Shown here one piece after another: positions 32,772 to 45,000 of a stretch of 64,000 nt of DNA. The notes under the pieces were generated by a model that saw only the letters and a program-made list of their open reading frames with translations, was not told where the DNA came from and made no database searches. Location: positions 45,077,563 to 45,141,562 of the forward strand of contig NC_059080.1 of NCBI RefSeq assembly GCF_020497125.1, given 5' to 3'. The stretch's first letter is position 1, and every line of letters starts with the position of its first letter. This DNA is from Mauremys mutica. Lineage: Eukaryota; Chordata; Testudines; Geoemydidae. The translations under genes and the position numbers were made by a program.

Positions 32772-34657
32772 TCATAGTTTTTCATATGTACTGCCAGGAG
32801 TGCTGTGCACCTCAGGATTGTACTGTTGCATGGTGATGGGGGTTGAGTGCAGAGGGTAAGGGTCGTAGTTCTCTGGGCTCATAGGTGACCGTACAGGTGT
32901 CGGGGGCAGCTGGTGATGGTGTAGGTAAGAACCTGGATGCTGGGGAACGGGACTTGGAGCTGACATTGGTGCATAGGGGAAAGAGGTTTGGGAGGGTGGG
33001 GGTTTGGCACGGTAGTGCTCTGCCTGCATTGCTACCAGTGACTGCATACAGTCTGTTTGGCGCGCAATGAGGTTTATAAGCTGCCTCGTGGTTTTCTTCA
33101 GCGTCAACGCCTTTCTCCTGCTTTCTGTTTGCCTCCAGTGATGCATCTTTTCTCTCCATTCCTGCGCATTTTTATTCTCTGTTGCACACTGGTTCATAAC
33201 TGCCTTCACCAGTTCTTCTTTGCTCTTGTTCGGTTTCCTCCTCAGGTTTTGCAGCTTTCTTTCAGTCACTGATAAGACTGGCCCAGGACTACTCAAGGTC
33301 ACTGTAAAAATGCAGCAAATGATACATTTTAAGAGAGCTTCCATTGTGTATAATCTGAAGTTATTTTAAAGTCTCACAAGCATTCCTCACACATTTCAGC
33401 AACTGCTAGAGAAATCACAGCCTCCCAGAAATGGTAATGGTAATTAACCCTGGGGTTTCCTTCCGCGGTGTGCTCGAGCAGGGTGGTGGTGCTTTGTTAA
33501 ACGCAGCACCTCCATCTCCCTCAGGAATTAACCCTGGGGTTTCCTTCCGCGGTGTGCTCGAGCAGGGTGCTGGTGCTTTGTTAAACGCAGCACCTCCATC
33601 TCCCTCAGGAATTAGCCCTGGGGTTTCCTTCCGCGGTGTGCTCGAGCAGGGTGCTTCTTGCTTCATGGCTAGGCTGCCTGTTTCGGGGCTTTGTTAACCC
33701 TGGGGTTCCTGGGGTTCCTGCCTGCCGCGCTATGCAGTTGGGGAAACCAGCACTGAAACACTCCCTCCATTTCCCATAGGAGTTAATACTGGAAGATATC
33801 TCCCTTCTGCGGGTTACCAAAGAAGCAAGGGAGGGTCTCCTACAACAATGCGGATTCCGCCCGGGTCCTTATGCAGCGTGCCTCTGTGCAAGCATGGTTC
33901 CCCCACCCCTCCTGGAACAGTGGCGCGGATGCGTTAGCCTGAATGGGACAGGGACCACAATGGCTCTCCCTTTAAACTTGGTCACGCGAATTGCCTATGC
34001 TCTTGCAGAAACTTTTGAAGAGATTACAGAGGCAGATTACTGCGACGTGATAGACCACATCAATGGGATATTCCATGTCTAGGCATGCAGGCATGCAGCC
34101 ATACCATCCCCCCTACTCTCCCAAAACCTTTGCATTGCAATAAAAGCTGCTTACCTGGGACCTGCTCTTGTGATTCTTCTGCACCAAGTTCCAGGGGCTG
34201 CGACTGGCTAGCTTCCTCCTGGCTTGAGAAGAGCTCCTGACTGCATGCCTCCTCCGGGCTGGCTTCCCCCACCACAGTAGCCTCACTGTCTGCCTCCCCC
34301 TCCCCCTCCTCTACCGGCTCTGAACTGTCCATCATGGTCCTTGGATTTACAGAGGGGTCACCCCCATAAATCGCATCCAGCTCCTTGTAAAACTGGCAGG
34401 TCGTGGGGGCACTGCCGGATCTGCGGTTTCCCTCGCATGCTTTGCAATAGGCACTCCGCAGCTCCTTTACTTTTACCCTGCACTGCGTCACGCTCATGGC
34501 CTCTTTCCATCATGGCTCTCGATACCTGGGCAAAGGTATCATAATTCTTACGGCTAGAGCGCAGCTGTGCCTGCACAGATTCCTCCCCCCAAACACTGAT
34601 GAGGTCCATCAGCTCGCCATTGCTCCATGCTGGGGCTCGTTTGCCACATGGAGGCAT
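32772..34657 (-). pseudogene. Harbinger Myb/SANT-like partner gene, two exons, frameshifted
   Basis: Exon 1 starts at 34657 (MPPCGKRAPAWSNGEL) and carries the SANT/trihelix region (LISVWGEESVQAQL, KNYDTFAQVSRAMMERGHER). It then shifts frame near 34492 into VKVKELRSAYCKACEGNRR and GSAPTTCQFYKELDAIYGGD. An acidic, Gln-rich tail ends at a GTAAGC donor (exon low end 34155). Exon 2 (33301-32772) follows a TTTTTACAG acceptor in matching phase and encodes a basic coiled segment (ERKLQNLRRKPNKSKEELV) and a Pro-rich end, stopping at 32772. A loss of a few bases at the RDAxQC junction explains the frameshift. It would guide the transposase to the transposon ends. Confidence 0.75.
33442..33655. repeat. 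84-bp tandem repeat, about 2.5 copies
   Basis: Units start at 33442, 33526 and 33610 (aattaaccctggggtttcc in the first two), period exactly 84 bp, nearly identical. It lies in the intron of the Harbinger Myb-like gene. Because 84 is a multiple of 3, both strands stay open across it. Confidence 0.9.
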
Positions 34658-35234
34658 GGTCACCTGTAAAGATTCACTGATTGCATTCCATACCTGGCTG
34701 AGCAAACAGGAAGGGGATTTTTAAAATTCCCGGGGCATTTAAAGGGCGGGTCACCTGAGGCCAGGGAAGTAGAGTCTGACCTGATAAGCAGAGTGGCTGA
34801 ACAGGCATTCTGGGATACATCCTTATACCCTGGAGGCCAATCACAGCGCTGGTGTGTGGCCACACTTGATGACCAGTGCTGCAGCACCAGCGCTGGAATC
34901 CTTATTCCCCATGCCGAGAGGGGTGTTCGGCCAGCGCTGCAGCCAGGGAGCTGGAAGTGCCTTGCAGGTGTGGCCACTTACTAATTGCAGCGCTGGTGGA
35001 GGCTTTCCAGCGCTGCAAATCGCCAGTGTAGCCATACCCTTAGAAATCTCACATTGGTACCTTCTTTGCGTTTTGTCAAATCTGCTGTGAAAGTGGTCTT
35101 AAAACGAACATGTGCTGGGTCATAATCTGAGACTGCTATAACATGAAATATATGGCAGAATATGGGTAAAACAGAACAGAAGACATACAATTCTCCCCCA
35201 AGGAGTTCAATCAGAAATTTAATTAACACATTTT

Positions 35235-35472
35235 TTTAACGAGCGTCATCAGTATGGAAGCATGTCTTCTGGAATGGTGGCCGAAGCATGAAGAGGCATA
35301 CGAACGTTTAGCATATCTGGCACATAAATACCTTGAAACGACAGCTACAAAAATTCCATGCGAATGCCAGTTCTCACTTTCAAGTGATATTGTAAATAAG
35401 ACGCAGCTAGCAGTATCTCCCGTAAGTGTAAACAAACTTTTTTGTCTTAGCAAATGGCTGAACAAGAAGTAG
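35235..35472 (+). pseudogene. hAT transposase C-terminal remnant (copy 2, inverted)
   Basis: Encodes LLEWWPKHEEAYERLAYLAH, KYLETTATKIPCECQFSLSS and DIVNKTQLAVSP to SKWLNKK-stop, a diverged paralogue of copy 1 in the opposite orientation. Both end in NWLNKK or KWLNKK and are followed by the same AT-rich 3' sequence. Only the last 70 or so codons are present. Confidence 0.75.
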
Positions 35473-36474
35473 GACTAAGTGAACTTGTAGGCTCTAAAGT
35501 TTTACATTGTTTTGTTACACTTTCACAATAAAGAGATTGTACTACAGTACTTGTATGATGTGAATTGAAAAATACTATTTATTTTATCATTTTTACAGTG
35601 CAAATATTTGTAATAAAAAATATAAAGTGAGCACTATACACTTTGTATTCTGTGTTGTAATAGAAATCAATATATTTGAAAATGTAGAAAAACATCCATA
35701 ATATTTAATAAATTTCAATTGGTAGTCTATTGTTTAACAGTGCGATTAATCGCGATTAATTTTTTTGAGTTAATCACATGAGTTAACTGCGATTAATTGA
35801 CAGCCCTAAAAAGAACCTATAGTAATTCTCACAGCAATGGAACAGCAGATTGAAATACTGATCTTCTCAGTCATTTAGACTATAATTTGAGCACTCTGCT
35901 TGTATGAACAAGACACACAGATTCCTCCTAGAATGTTAGGAGGTGAAGGTCATATAAAGGGAAGGGTCATTTTTCCTAGGGATAAGATTTTCAGAAGCAC
36001 TTAATTTCCATTTTCAGAAGAGACTAAGGCCTTAAATCACTTCTGAAAATTTTAACCTCGCTCTTCAATAAAGTCTTAGATTTTACTGATGGTCCGAGTG
36101 TCATGATAATAACGGTAATTTCTATCATATGCATACCTCAAATGCATACGGCATCTCCACTAGTTACATTATATTCTGAATGCTCCATGGTTGTTATAGC
36201 ACACTACCATCCTAGTGGCTACTAATGATAAACTTACAATACAGTTTCCATGCACATCTACTTTTCACATGTCCACAACTTTCTGAAATAGTCACCTTTC
36301 AAGAGCGGGACATTTTCCTTGCTTGGTTTGTGCCCTGAGGTGAATTTGGAAAGGGTTTTCCAATTCACCTCCGGTTCACATTGTGGGAGAACTATGAATA
36401 TTTTCCCCATGGTAAAAAGCATTCTTACCTTGCTTAACAGGGATACAGCAAAAACAACTGACACTTGAATGGAA

Positions 36475-36604
36475 CAGCGGTTTTTCAACCTTTTTTCATT
36501 TGCGGACACCTCAAAAATTTCAAATGGCGGTGCGGACCCCTTTGGAAATTTTAGACAGTCTGCAGATCCCCACGGGTCCATGGATCACAGGTTGAAAACC
36601 ACTG
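36475..36604. mobile_element. 130-bp hAT-type MITE
   Basis: Ends are inverted: CAGCGGTTTTTCAACC at left and, on the other strand, CAGTGGTTTTCAACCTG at right, with a palindromic interior mentioning gcggacccctttgg. Flanking octamers match poorly, so the duplication has decayed or the limits are off by a few bases. Confidence 0.6.
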
Positions 36605-36929
36605 GTGTAGAGCCTTTGATTGGTTTGAGTTTGCAAAGGAGCTTAGTGCAATGCATGCATTAGCATGGAATAATGTGCAAAGCAAGTTATTTCAAGGAAT
36701 TTACACATTCAGCTGAAAAAGCTGCTAAGCTCAATAAGATCTTTTAATTTCATTTCTATAAAAGAAACAGGAAATAAAATGCAAAACACTGCAATGTTAG
36801 GGTTGCAGCGTTAAGTCACAAAAAGTTAGAAAATGAAAAGGTTACAGTTCTAACAGCAAAGTTGCCTCAATTGCACTATTTTCTATTCCTTTTTTTTCTG
36901 TAAAAGTATATCATGGTTTATGACATAAG

Positions 36930-37227
36930 CAGGGCTGGCTCCAGGCACCAGCTAAGGAAGCAGGTGCTTGGGGTGGCCAATACAAAGGGGCGGCACTCCG
37001 TCCGCTATTGGGGCGGCACGTCCAGGTCTTCGGCGGCAGGTCCCTCAGTCTCTCTCTTCCTCTTTGAGCTGCCGCCGAAGTACCACTGAAAAGGAAGAGA
37101 GGGAGTGAAGGACCCGCCGCCGTACTGCCGTCGAAAAATGGAGTGGCACAATTGAGCTGCCGCTGAAGTGCTGCCGATTGGCTCCCCCCCGCCGCTTGGG
37201 GCGGCAGAAAACCTGGAGCCGGCCCTG
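36930..37227. mobile_element. 298-bp hAT-type MITE, perfect 8-bp duplication
   Basis: Inverted ends CAGGGCTGGCTCCAGG and (other strand) CAGGGCCGGCTCCAGG. Both flanks are gacataag (36922-36929 and 37228-37235). The interior is GC-rich with partial inverted repeats of gccgccgaag. Confidence 0.9.
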
Positions 37228-37235
37228 GACATAAG

Positions 37236-40200
37236 TATAACATGCCCATAACTCATTTTTATGGACAACAATGAGGATAGTACTGTTGTCAGAGCCTTAA
37301 CTTTTGCATTTCCAGACTTTAAAATCACAATACTATTAAAGTCACAAACTCTACATGAATACAGTTAATTAATACTGCACATGAATACAGTTAATACAGC
37401 AATTAATTACCAAGATATATCTTGTTGTTTATTGAAATGCAATTTTTTTGTATTTAATAACTAATATCCCAATCCTGAAAGTGGCTTCATGTGCAGACGG
37501 TTCCAAAGACTGTGTGAATGCAGAGCACGTGACTGCTCAACTGTGCTAAGTTATTTTCTGTTTTAGAACAAATTTTGTGAATCTTAAAATAGCTTTTTTA
37601 CATAAGCACAGAAAAGCAATGTCTAAATAAATTCTCCCAGCCACTCCTCAATTAAACATGCAGCAAACGACTCATGGGAATTTGCTTATTTCTGATGAGC
37701 TATGGAGGGCCAAGTGCGGAAAGACACACCAACCCCAAAAAAATCAAAAGGCCATCTTTGATTCTCTTTGAGATGGTGGATTTTATGAGACTTAATGTTT
37801 CCAAAACCGTTACAAACAACCCAGTCGCATCAGCCATCTTGAAATCAATCCCTCACAGGCTGGATGTTGCCAAGGGATGGTATTCAAGGCATCGAAAAGA
37901 CTCATTTTGATTTTTCTCTTGGCAGAACAAGAACGTCAAGAGAAGGCAACTTTGTGCTCCAATAATTACAAAGACAGATGCCTTCATTTTGCTTCACATT
38001 CAGATATCCTTGGCAAAAAAACACCTTCGATGTTAAAAACCCAGATTTTTAAAATTGTGGGTACAAACATTATAGAAATACCAAAGAGCAGAAATCATTT
38101 GGTGCAGAATTCTAAAAATCTACAATGGTAAAACAACTGAAAGTTACTTAAATGAAATGAGAGTAATGTGCGCCTGAGTCTGCCTCCCTGGTGAGTCAAG
38201 CCTATGACATTTCAGTAACAATATTTACAATTCCATTGCTGATCATTCTAATGGATGGAAAGATGAAGGGGATGGGAGCGATGCCATGGGAGATTGGATG
38301 TAGGAGCTGCTGCCAGGAAGGAAATAGAGAGGGGAGAAATGAAAAGATTCAAAGAGAAGGAAAGAGGGAGAGAAAGGAGGATGAGAAGTGAAAAGAAATA
38401 AAGGGTAGAAATAGCAGTGCTCCTAAAATGGAGGAGGCCAAATGCAACACCAAAATACTGAACAAAAAACAAACAAACTTCAATTACTACGTAAAAGGCT
38501 AGATTCTATCCTTAATCTTACCGCAAAACTCTCCCTGACATCAACAGAAGACTGCAGCAGATGGAGGGGAGCATGCAGTCCTACCCTTACCACCTGGCCC
38601 ACTGTATTGCCAACCCAAAGCACGCAAAAATCATGAATCCCCCCCCCCCCAAATCATGAGATTATTTAAAAACATTAAATGTGGGGTTCTTTTTTCCGAG
38701 TCTTTAGGGGTGACATTTTCAAGCCTTTCTCCACAACCAAAAGAGCTAGAAACTTAATTTTTAAATGAAACTGAGTTCCTCTCACAGCCATGTGACTCAA
38801 GGAACTGGGGGCTTTAAGAAAAGCACCAAATATCACAAGACTTAGCAACACTGAGGACCGGTACATATCCGGTTGTTCCACTTTAAAATGCTTTGTGGCA
38901 ACATGTTTCAGCAAATGCTCTCTCCCAGGCCATGAACTCTTACTGTTTCCTTAGAAAGGGGAGCAAAGCCTGTGTTTGTATAGCAGGAAAGTGGCCCCTG
39001 GATTACTGTCAACCTGCTCCGATTAAGGATCTCAAAAGGCTGCCCAGCCTGACAGCTTGATTTCCAGATTTCAGTTAATCAGAATAGGAGTTCCTATTTA
39101 AAGCAAAGAAAATAAGGAATCAGGAAGTGCCAGCCCTTGTTTCTCTGTAGAGGTGTTGACAGGCTATTAAATCATTAGCGGTTCCTTGCCAGGAGTAGCA
39201 GAATAAATCTGGGAACCTGACAAACGGACAGCAGCTCTGTGCACAGAGACATATACACAGAGAAAGTACATGCTGTTATCTCATAGCTGTGTAAATATTT
39301 CAGCTGACATTTCCATTAGATCCAAACCAGTTTCCCACACATCAGTGTTTTTTAAATCGGCTTCCACCAGTTCACAATAAATACGCTAACTTGTCCCTAA
39401 AGTACAATGCAGGCAGCCTGGATTAGCATCCAGAAAGATTACCAAGCGCAGGCATGTACAGAACAGAAGTGGTGCACATGCATGAAAAAGGACAACTCCC
39501 AGAAGACATTACAAAGTTAATGACACATGATGAGATTTTTCTTTTTCTTCCCCCTACCATTTAATTACTTAAGAGACTAGAAGGTAAACTGTTACATACC
39601 TGCTCAAAGCAGTAGCTTTGTACCTACACTGGAGTGAGGAGAGAATTTTTGTTATCTTGGAGCCTGAATAATACTGTGAAGAAGTTAAGTCTGCAGCGCA
39701 CAAAGGGGAAAGATGATGTCAGACCCAAGGAGCAATGGAATAGAAACCATCTTGAATGATAGATTATTTAGATTACAGTAGCATCTGGCAGCCCCAATTG
39801 AGGTCAGGGCCGGTATGTGAAGCACTGTACAACCATATAGTAAGACAGCCCCTTTCCTGAAGAGCTAATGATCTATGTAGACAAGACATACAAAATGTGA
39901 GAGAGGAAACTGAGACACAGAGAGCGAAAGTGACTTGTCTAAAGACACACAGCAGGTCAGTGGCAGAGCTGGAAAAAGAACCCAGGCCAGCATGCTAGCC
40001 ACAAATAGAGGAACCCATTATGTAAGAAATAAACAGTAAATTTAAATTAACCAACTGAGACTGAGTTGGTCAGAGCTTCTTGGAAAGTAAAGAGGGGCGG
40101 GGGGGGGGGCGGGGCTGAAGGAAAAGAAGACCTGAAAGAGGCAGATGATGTGTTTCTCCCCATTCTGCACCCTCTCCATGCTTTGGAACTGTCAAATCCT

Positions 40201-41186
40201 CCAAGACATATTTGCAGTCTCCGATCTTACTGTGCTTTGTAGGGCTAATGTTAGCCAGCACAAAACAATCTACCAGCTAGTTTTGTGGTGAAGCAGAACC
40301 TTGAAGGGGAACACAAACCACTAGATTACTGGGGATATAGATCCCAGAGTTTGCTAAGACAGTTCCCCTTATTGTGTGCATCTTGGGATGGGAGATTCCC
40401 TTTTAACAACATGTTCAGTTCCTCCACAGGAAGCAGAGGGGAGTAAGGGTGGCCAGCCCACTTCCCCAAGGGCTGACAGCTCAGCAGGACTTCCGTGCAT
40501 AAAGCCATCTACACATGAGCCCTTACCTAGCAAACTCCTGGCCACCCACACACTCCTTCATTTCTCCAGCAGACGAGAAGAGTGAATCTTTCTGTGTCTG
40601 AACCCAGCAGGAAACATCCTGTTTCGGATAGACTCAGAGGTTAGGATAAATTGTTGTTTTAAATGTCCTCTTTCCTTTAGACCATGTGGTGGCTTTGTAA
40701 ACAGCCTGGGAATCTGTACACATTATATCCATACCATCTTTGACGGTATCCTGGTTTAAGGGCGTTCAGGCTTGCTGCCCCTTTCCACAGGACACTGTAA
40801 AGCGTGTCCATTAATAATAAACCTGTTTGGCCATTCGTGGAATGAAAGAACAGGAGAGTCCTTGAATTACAACCCCAGTATGCTCTGAGTTCCCTTTGGT
40901 GTAGCCCTGGACATCCCTTCTAAGTTCAGGCTGCATCATAAGAGTGAGTTGAGCATTTGGGAGATACATCTGTCACAGTTACATGCATGGTACTTTAAGT
41001 CCAGACCGCCCAGTGAGCTCAGACAAATAGTGCACAGCCATCCTCAGCTTCAACACTGAGGTGCATTGTGCAATGTTCCTGGCTGAGCCGAGCCATCAGG
41101 CCACTCCGATCAAGATGGAGAAATTCATACTGTGACTATGTATGGAAGACTAGGGTAGCTGCTACCCACTCTAGTTGATGTAGGGG
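37236..41186. other. intron with a MIR-like SINE and a probable MITE
   Basis: About 39770-39995 reads like a MIR/CORE-type SINE (gaaactgagacacagagagc, gtgacttgtctaaagacaca, cagcaggtcagtggcagagc). About 38602-38853 has loosely inverted ends (ctgtattgccaaccc and, on the other strand, cagtgttgctaagtc), suggesting a decayed MITE without a visible duplication. A 12-C run is at about 38640 and a G run at 40098. No gene recognised. Confidence 0.5.
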
Positions 41187-41357
41187 GAGTGATAGCTCAG
41201 TGGTTTGAGCATTGGCCAGGGTTGTGAGTTCAATCCTTGAGGGGGCCCTTTGGGGAACTGGGGTAAAAATCTAGGGATTGGTCCTGCTTTGAGCAGGAGG
41301 TTGGACTAGATGACCTCCTGAGGTCCCTTTCAACCCTGATATTCAATGATTCTATGT
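41187..41357 (+). mobile_element. Cry-type (tortoise) tRNA-derived SINE with CR1 tail
   Basis: The tRNA-like head has a pol III A box (TAGCTCAGTGG, 41193-41203) and a B box (agttcaatcc, 41227-41236). It is followed by ggaactggggtaaaaatct and a CR1-type tail (ggttggactagatgacctcc, then attctatg). This SINE class is known from cryptodiran turtles and is the best pointer to the organism. The A and B boxes look intact enough for pol III binding, but this is a SINE, not a tRNA gene. Confidence 0.85.
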
Positions 41358-41437
41358 AAATTAGCTGGTGGGATAAGCTTGGCTGGCTTTGCTGAACTCC
41401 AAACAGCAATGCACTGAATCCATGGTCAATACATAAC

Positions 41438-42010
41438 CAGGGCCGCCCAGAGGGGGGGGCAAAGGGGGCAATTTGCCCCGGGCCCCGGGCTCCGCAGGGG
41501 CCCCCCAAGAGAACAGCGGAGGCTCCCGCCTCTGCCCCTCTCCTGGAGCCTCAGCGCATCAAGCGCCGAGTCTCCGCCGGGGCCCCTGAGCCCCGCCCAG
41601 AGCCGCGTCGTCAGGGGGCGGGGCCGGGAGCTCCGGGCTGATCTCAGCTCCCTCCGCTCGGCGTGGAGCTCCCAGCCCTGCCCCCTCCCCACGCGGCTCT
41701 GAGCGGGACGGAGCTCAGGCCCCGCCGGCCACACGCTGCGGCTGTTCCGGCGAGGCGCTGAGACTCCGGGTGAGGAGGGAGCCGGGGGTAAGAGGCTGGG
41801 GCCGGAGCGGGGGGGAAGCGGGACCCGCCGCCGAAGCACAGCCCAGTCTTCGGTGGCGGGGGGCCCCTTCCGTTCCGGGACCTGCCGCCGAAGTGCCCCG
41901 AAGACCCGCGGCGGGTTTTTCTTCGGGGCACTTCAGCGGCGGGTCCCGGAACGGAAGGGGCCCCCCGCCGCCGAAGACCCCGGGCCCCCGGAATCCTCTG
42001 GGCGGCCCTG
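41438..42010. mobile_element. 573-bp hAT-type element with a long hairpin
   Basis: Inverted ends CAGGGCCGCCCAGAGG are identical at both sides and both flanks are tacataac (41430-41437, 42011-42018). The GC-rich interior holds a 58-bp-arm inverted repeat, 41846-41903 against 41921-41978, with about three mismatches and a 17-bp loop. No transposase is encoded; open frames here reflect GC content. Confidence 0.92.
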
Positions 42011-42018
42011 TACATAAC

Positions 42019-45000
42019 TGGGCATTGTCTAAATTAACTGTTAAAACTAAAAGACCCAAATCAAAATAAGTCACCTCACCTTCTTGCCTACAGAAAATGG
42101 TCACATGTTGCTGAAGTCCCACGCAGTACCTCACTGTGAAGACTTAGACAAACAACCGAATGCATCTGGGTGTCTCTAGCACTTCAGGCGTGTTCTCTTT
42201 AAACAAAAAGGGGTTTTCCAGGCATACAGACATGGGCTTTTCTTCTTACTAGCATTCGCAGCTGTGGATGCCTCTATCTAGAAATGTATACTGTGCTCCT
42301 CACCCTGCTCTCTGCCTCTCCCATCACAGGCAGTTCATGTAGATACCTATGACAATAGTATTTTGGTTAGCTAATCAACAGGAGCCAACATGCCTCACTT
42401 TTTGCTCCTTTGTCTGTGCATCAGCACTACTGAGATGCTAAAGCAAAACTGCATACATCTCTGGAGACAAGGTTTCAGCAATGAGCCTCCTAGGAGAGAT
42501 TAGTGATAATATGAATTGGCTTCTATCATCTTCTGAAACTATGCTCTGACTTGCTTCCTCTTGTCAGTGCTGGTGATAAGTGCCAGATTTACAGCCCTGG
42601 AGAATGAATATCTGTTCTTGGGAGCAGTACAATGTGGGCAGCAGTTGTATAAGCGGTCCCACCCTGACCGCAACAATGCCTCACAGCCTGCAGGGGCCAT
42701 CTCTAGGGGTGAAAGGCTTCTTTAATACGGAGGATTATGGAGATCAAGCCAGAACACAGCCTGCTGCAAATCCCCAGCCAGTATTTATCAACATGCCATG
42801 ACTAGCGATGGGCTGATCTCAGAAGGCGCTAAGGTCTGGTTCAGATGAGCACCCAAAGCTGAGAATCTCTGCTAAATTCTCCAAACTAGGCTGGAAGTTT
42901 CATGAAACTGCCAGTGCTTTATACTGCTGATTGGATTGGGAATATTGTGAGGATAGATGCTGCAATCCCGGCCCTGTGTCATTTCTGGCTGGAATCAGGA
43001 AAAGCAAAAGCAGAACAGCCATAAGAAGAAAGAAAAAAATAGTTCAAGTGAACTTTCTCAAACATTTTGGGTGAGAGTGCTGAAGTAGGGTAGGTGTGTC
43101 TTGCTAATGCCTAATCCTCACCCCCAAATCATCTCATCCCTTGGAATGAGAAAATTCAGAGCCCAGAGCATTGCTGAGTATATACAGAATGGGAAAACTG
43201 AAAATAGGTAAGAACAAGATCTGCTAAGAAAGGTGGAGGGAATGGCATATTACCAGTCATGCCAGGACTTCACTGTATCCACTGCATTCAACAGGCAGAA
43301 AGGGGCCTTTACTTTTTGCTTTCCTATCTCATTGCACTGAAGAATATTAAAGAGTGATCTAACAGTCTCCAAATCTCTCTTCTTTCACAGCACACTGCCA
43401 AGCTGAGCCCTCCTGTACATTCCTTCTGTGAACTGACACCATTTCTTTAAGAGTCCTGACTGGGTGTTAGTTCTAGGCTTGTGTGCGCCAATAACTGCTT
43501 AAAAGTCCTAACTAATATGCAAACCAGTCTTTCCACAGCTCCACTCGTTTATCAGTCCTGGCTATTAATTTCTCCCTGACAGGTAGACAATTTCAATCAG
43601 CAACGTTTCCAGCCGACTGTTCTTCCTCTGAGTGACAGGCGGATGCATCAGTTCCTGCACTGGCTGAGGGGTTGCAAAACAATGGCTGGAAAACACCACA
43701 GAGCCACTTCCTGTTGTAAACTCTATCCTCTGAAGAGGCAAAGAAAACAGCCAATGCTCCTGTGGGACGGCATGTTTGTATTGGCTTGGGAGGGAGGTGG
43801 CATGTGACTGTTTCTCTTGCTGGAGTTTTTAAGAGAATTTGCCTGGTGCTACAGTGAGCAAGAGATAAAAATGAAATAAAAACAGTCCTATTTCCGCCCA
43901 GTGCAAGGAGAGTTAATCTGCAGCGGGGAAGACGGTGGAATATGGGGCACTTCAGAATGAGATATTTAGCTTTTTTTTTTTAAAAGCACACTGCCAACAC
44001 ATGTGGCATGGCCTGTCCCAGGATGACCATCCCATCACGAGATATTTCAGAGGGGGATGGAAAGTGCCCCCCATCTCCTCCCTGCCTGTGCAGCAGACAC
44101 AGCCCTAGATTTGTATACGCTGGAGAATTCACCTTTGGATCAGGTTGAATGTGAAGGGAAATACTGGTAGCTGTTCTTCAGGGTTATAAAGCTGACAGAG
44201 AGGGAAAGAATTTGCCTTCAAGATGTTGGACTAAACAGAGACATTAGAGTGACAAATTGGGGGAGGTAATATCTTTTATTGGACCAACTTCTATTGGTGA
44301 GAGAGACAAGCTTTCAAGGGGAACAGAGCTTTGAGGGGTGCATGAAAACTTCAGGGACTTAGATAATACCCAAAACTGACCATTTGCATGTACGTATGCA
44401 GTGACAACATGAGCTAGCCTGGCCCAAAGCACTTCAGGATTCCAGATCTAATCACAATGTTTGGGGAACTCAACCATGAATTGAAGCCTGGGAGAACTTG
44501 TGATCAGAGAGCCCAACCCCTCAGCACAGGCAGCTGGACAGGAACAATTCCTTTATGAAGCACAGTGCTGCAGTGCAGAAGCCGATCCCTAGAGATGAAA
44601 GGAAGAGAGGACCAATTACTTCCCTACATGGCTGACACTGGTAATCTGAGAATAGCCATGACTGAAACCAATTAAAACCAGCAGAAACACTGAAACCAGA
44701 ATTGTGCCTGCACATGCGAGGGTCTGAACGTGGCCTCATCTCTCTTGAGATGGTGGACGGCGTAAGGAGAGGACATCTGCTTCATCTTATACCTCCTCCT
44801 GAGGTACCACCACCCCTCTTGGCAGCAGGTAAATTACGAAATTTGCAAACCCACTGGATGGGCAAACAAGTTCAAGCTGCACTATGCCACCAGACAGCTA
44901 CTGTGTCACTTACACTACTGCTGATCTTAGCCCAGAGACATCCCGGGCAGCTTCACCCACTTACATCAAGTTCGAGTTTGGCCCTAGATGCCTACAATTA

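Larger units (their letters stand above)
30971..35039 (+). mobile_element. PIF/Harbinger DNA transposon, 4.07 kb, nearly intact
   Basis: Inverted termini GGCTATGGCTACACTTACGG (left) and, on the other strand, GGGTATGGCTACACTGGCG (right), each followed by subterminal copies of CAGCGCTGG. Target site is TCA at left and TTA at right (30968-30970, 35040-35042), close to the usual TTA/TAA. It holds two convergent genes, a DDE transposase on plus and a two-exon Myb/SANT-like gene on minus. The flanking hAT reading frame is continuous across the insertion, which confirms the boundaries. Confidence 0.9.
30196..35808. mobile_element. composite hAT foldback hosting a Harbinger transposon
   Basis: Both ends are the same hAT 3' end in opposite orientation: TAGGGCTGTCAA at 30196 and TTGACAGCCCTA ending at 35808. 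Flanking octamers aaaaggac (30188-30195) and aaaagaac (35809-35816) agree at 7 of 8 positions, the hAT target size. The minus-strand copy runs from 30196 to about 35228 and carries transposase remnants; the plus-strand copy (about 35235-35808) has only the last part. The Harbinger at 30971-35039 lies inside the minus-strand copy and splits its coding sequence. Confidence 0.8.

Noticed and set aside
33442..33655. CRISPR-like array
   Set aside because: The 84-bp units are adjacent tandem copies without variable spacers, in a vertebrate transposon.
36467..36612. 8-bp duplication around the 36475-36604 MITE
   Set aside because: The flanking octamers agree at only 4 of 8 positions, which is not better than chance.
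41193..41236. Possible tRNA gene from A and B boxes
   Set aside because: The rest of the cloverleaf is missing and a CR1-type tail follows, so it is a tRNA-derived SINE.
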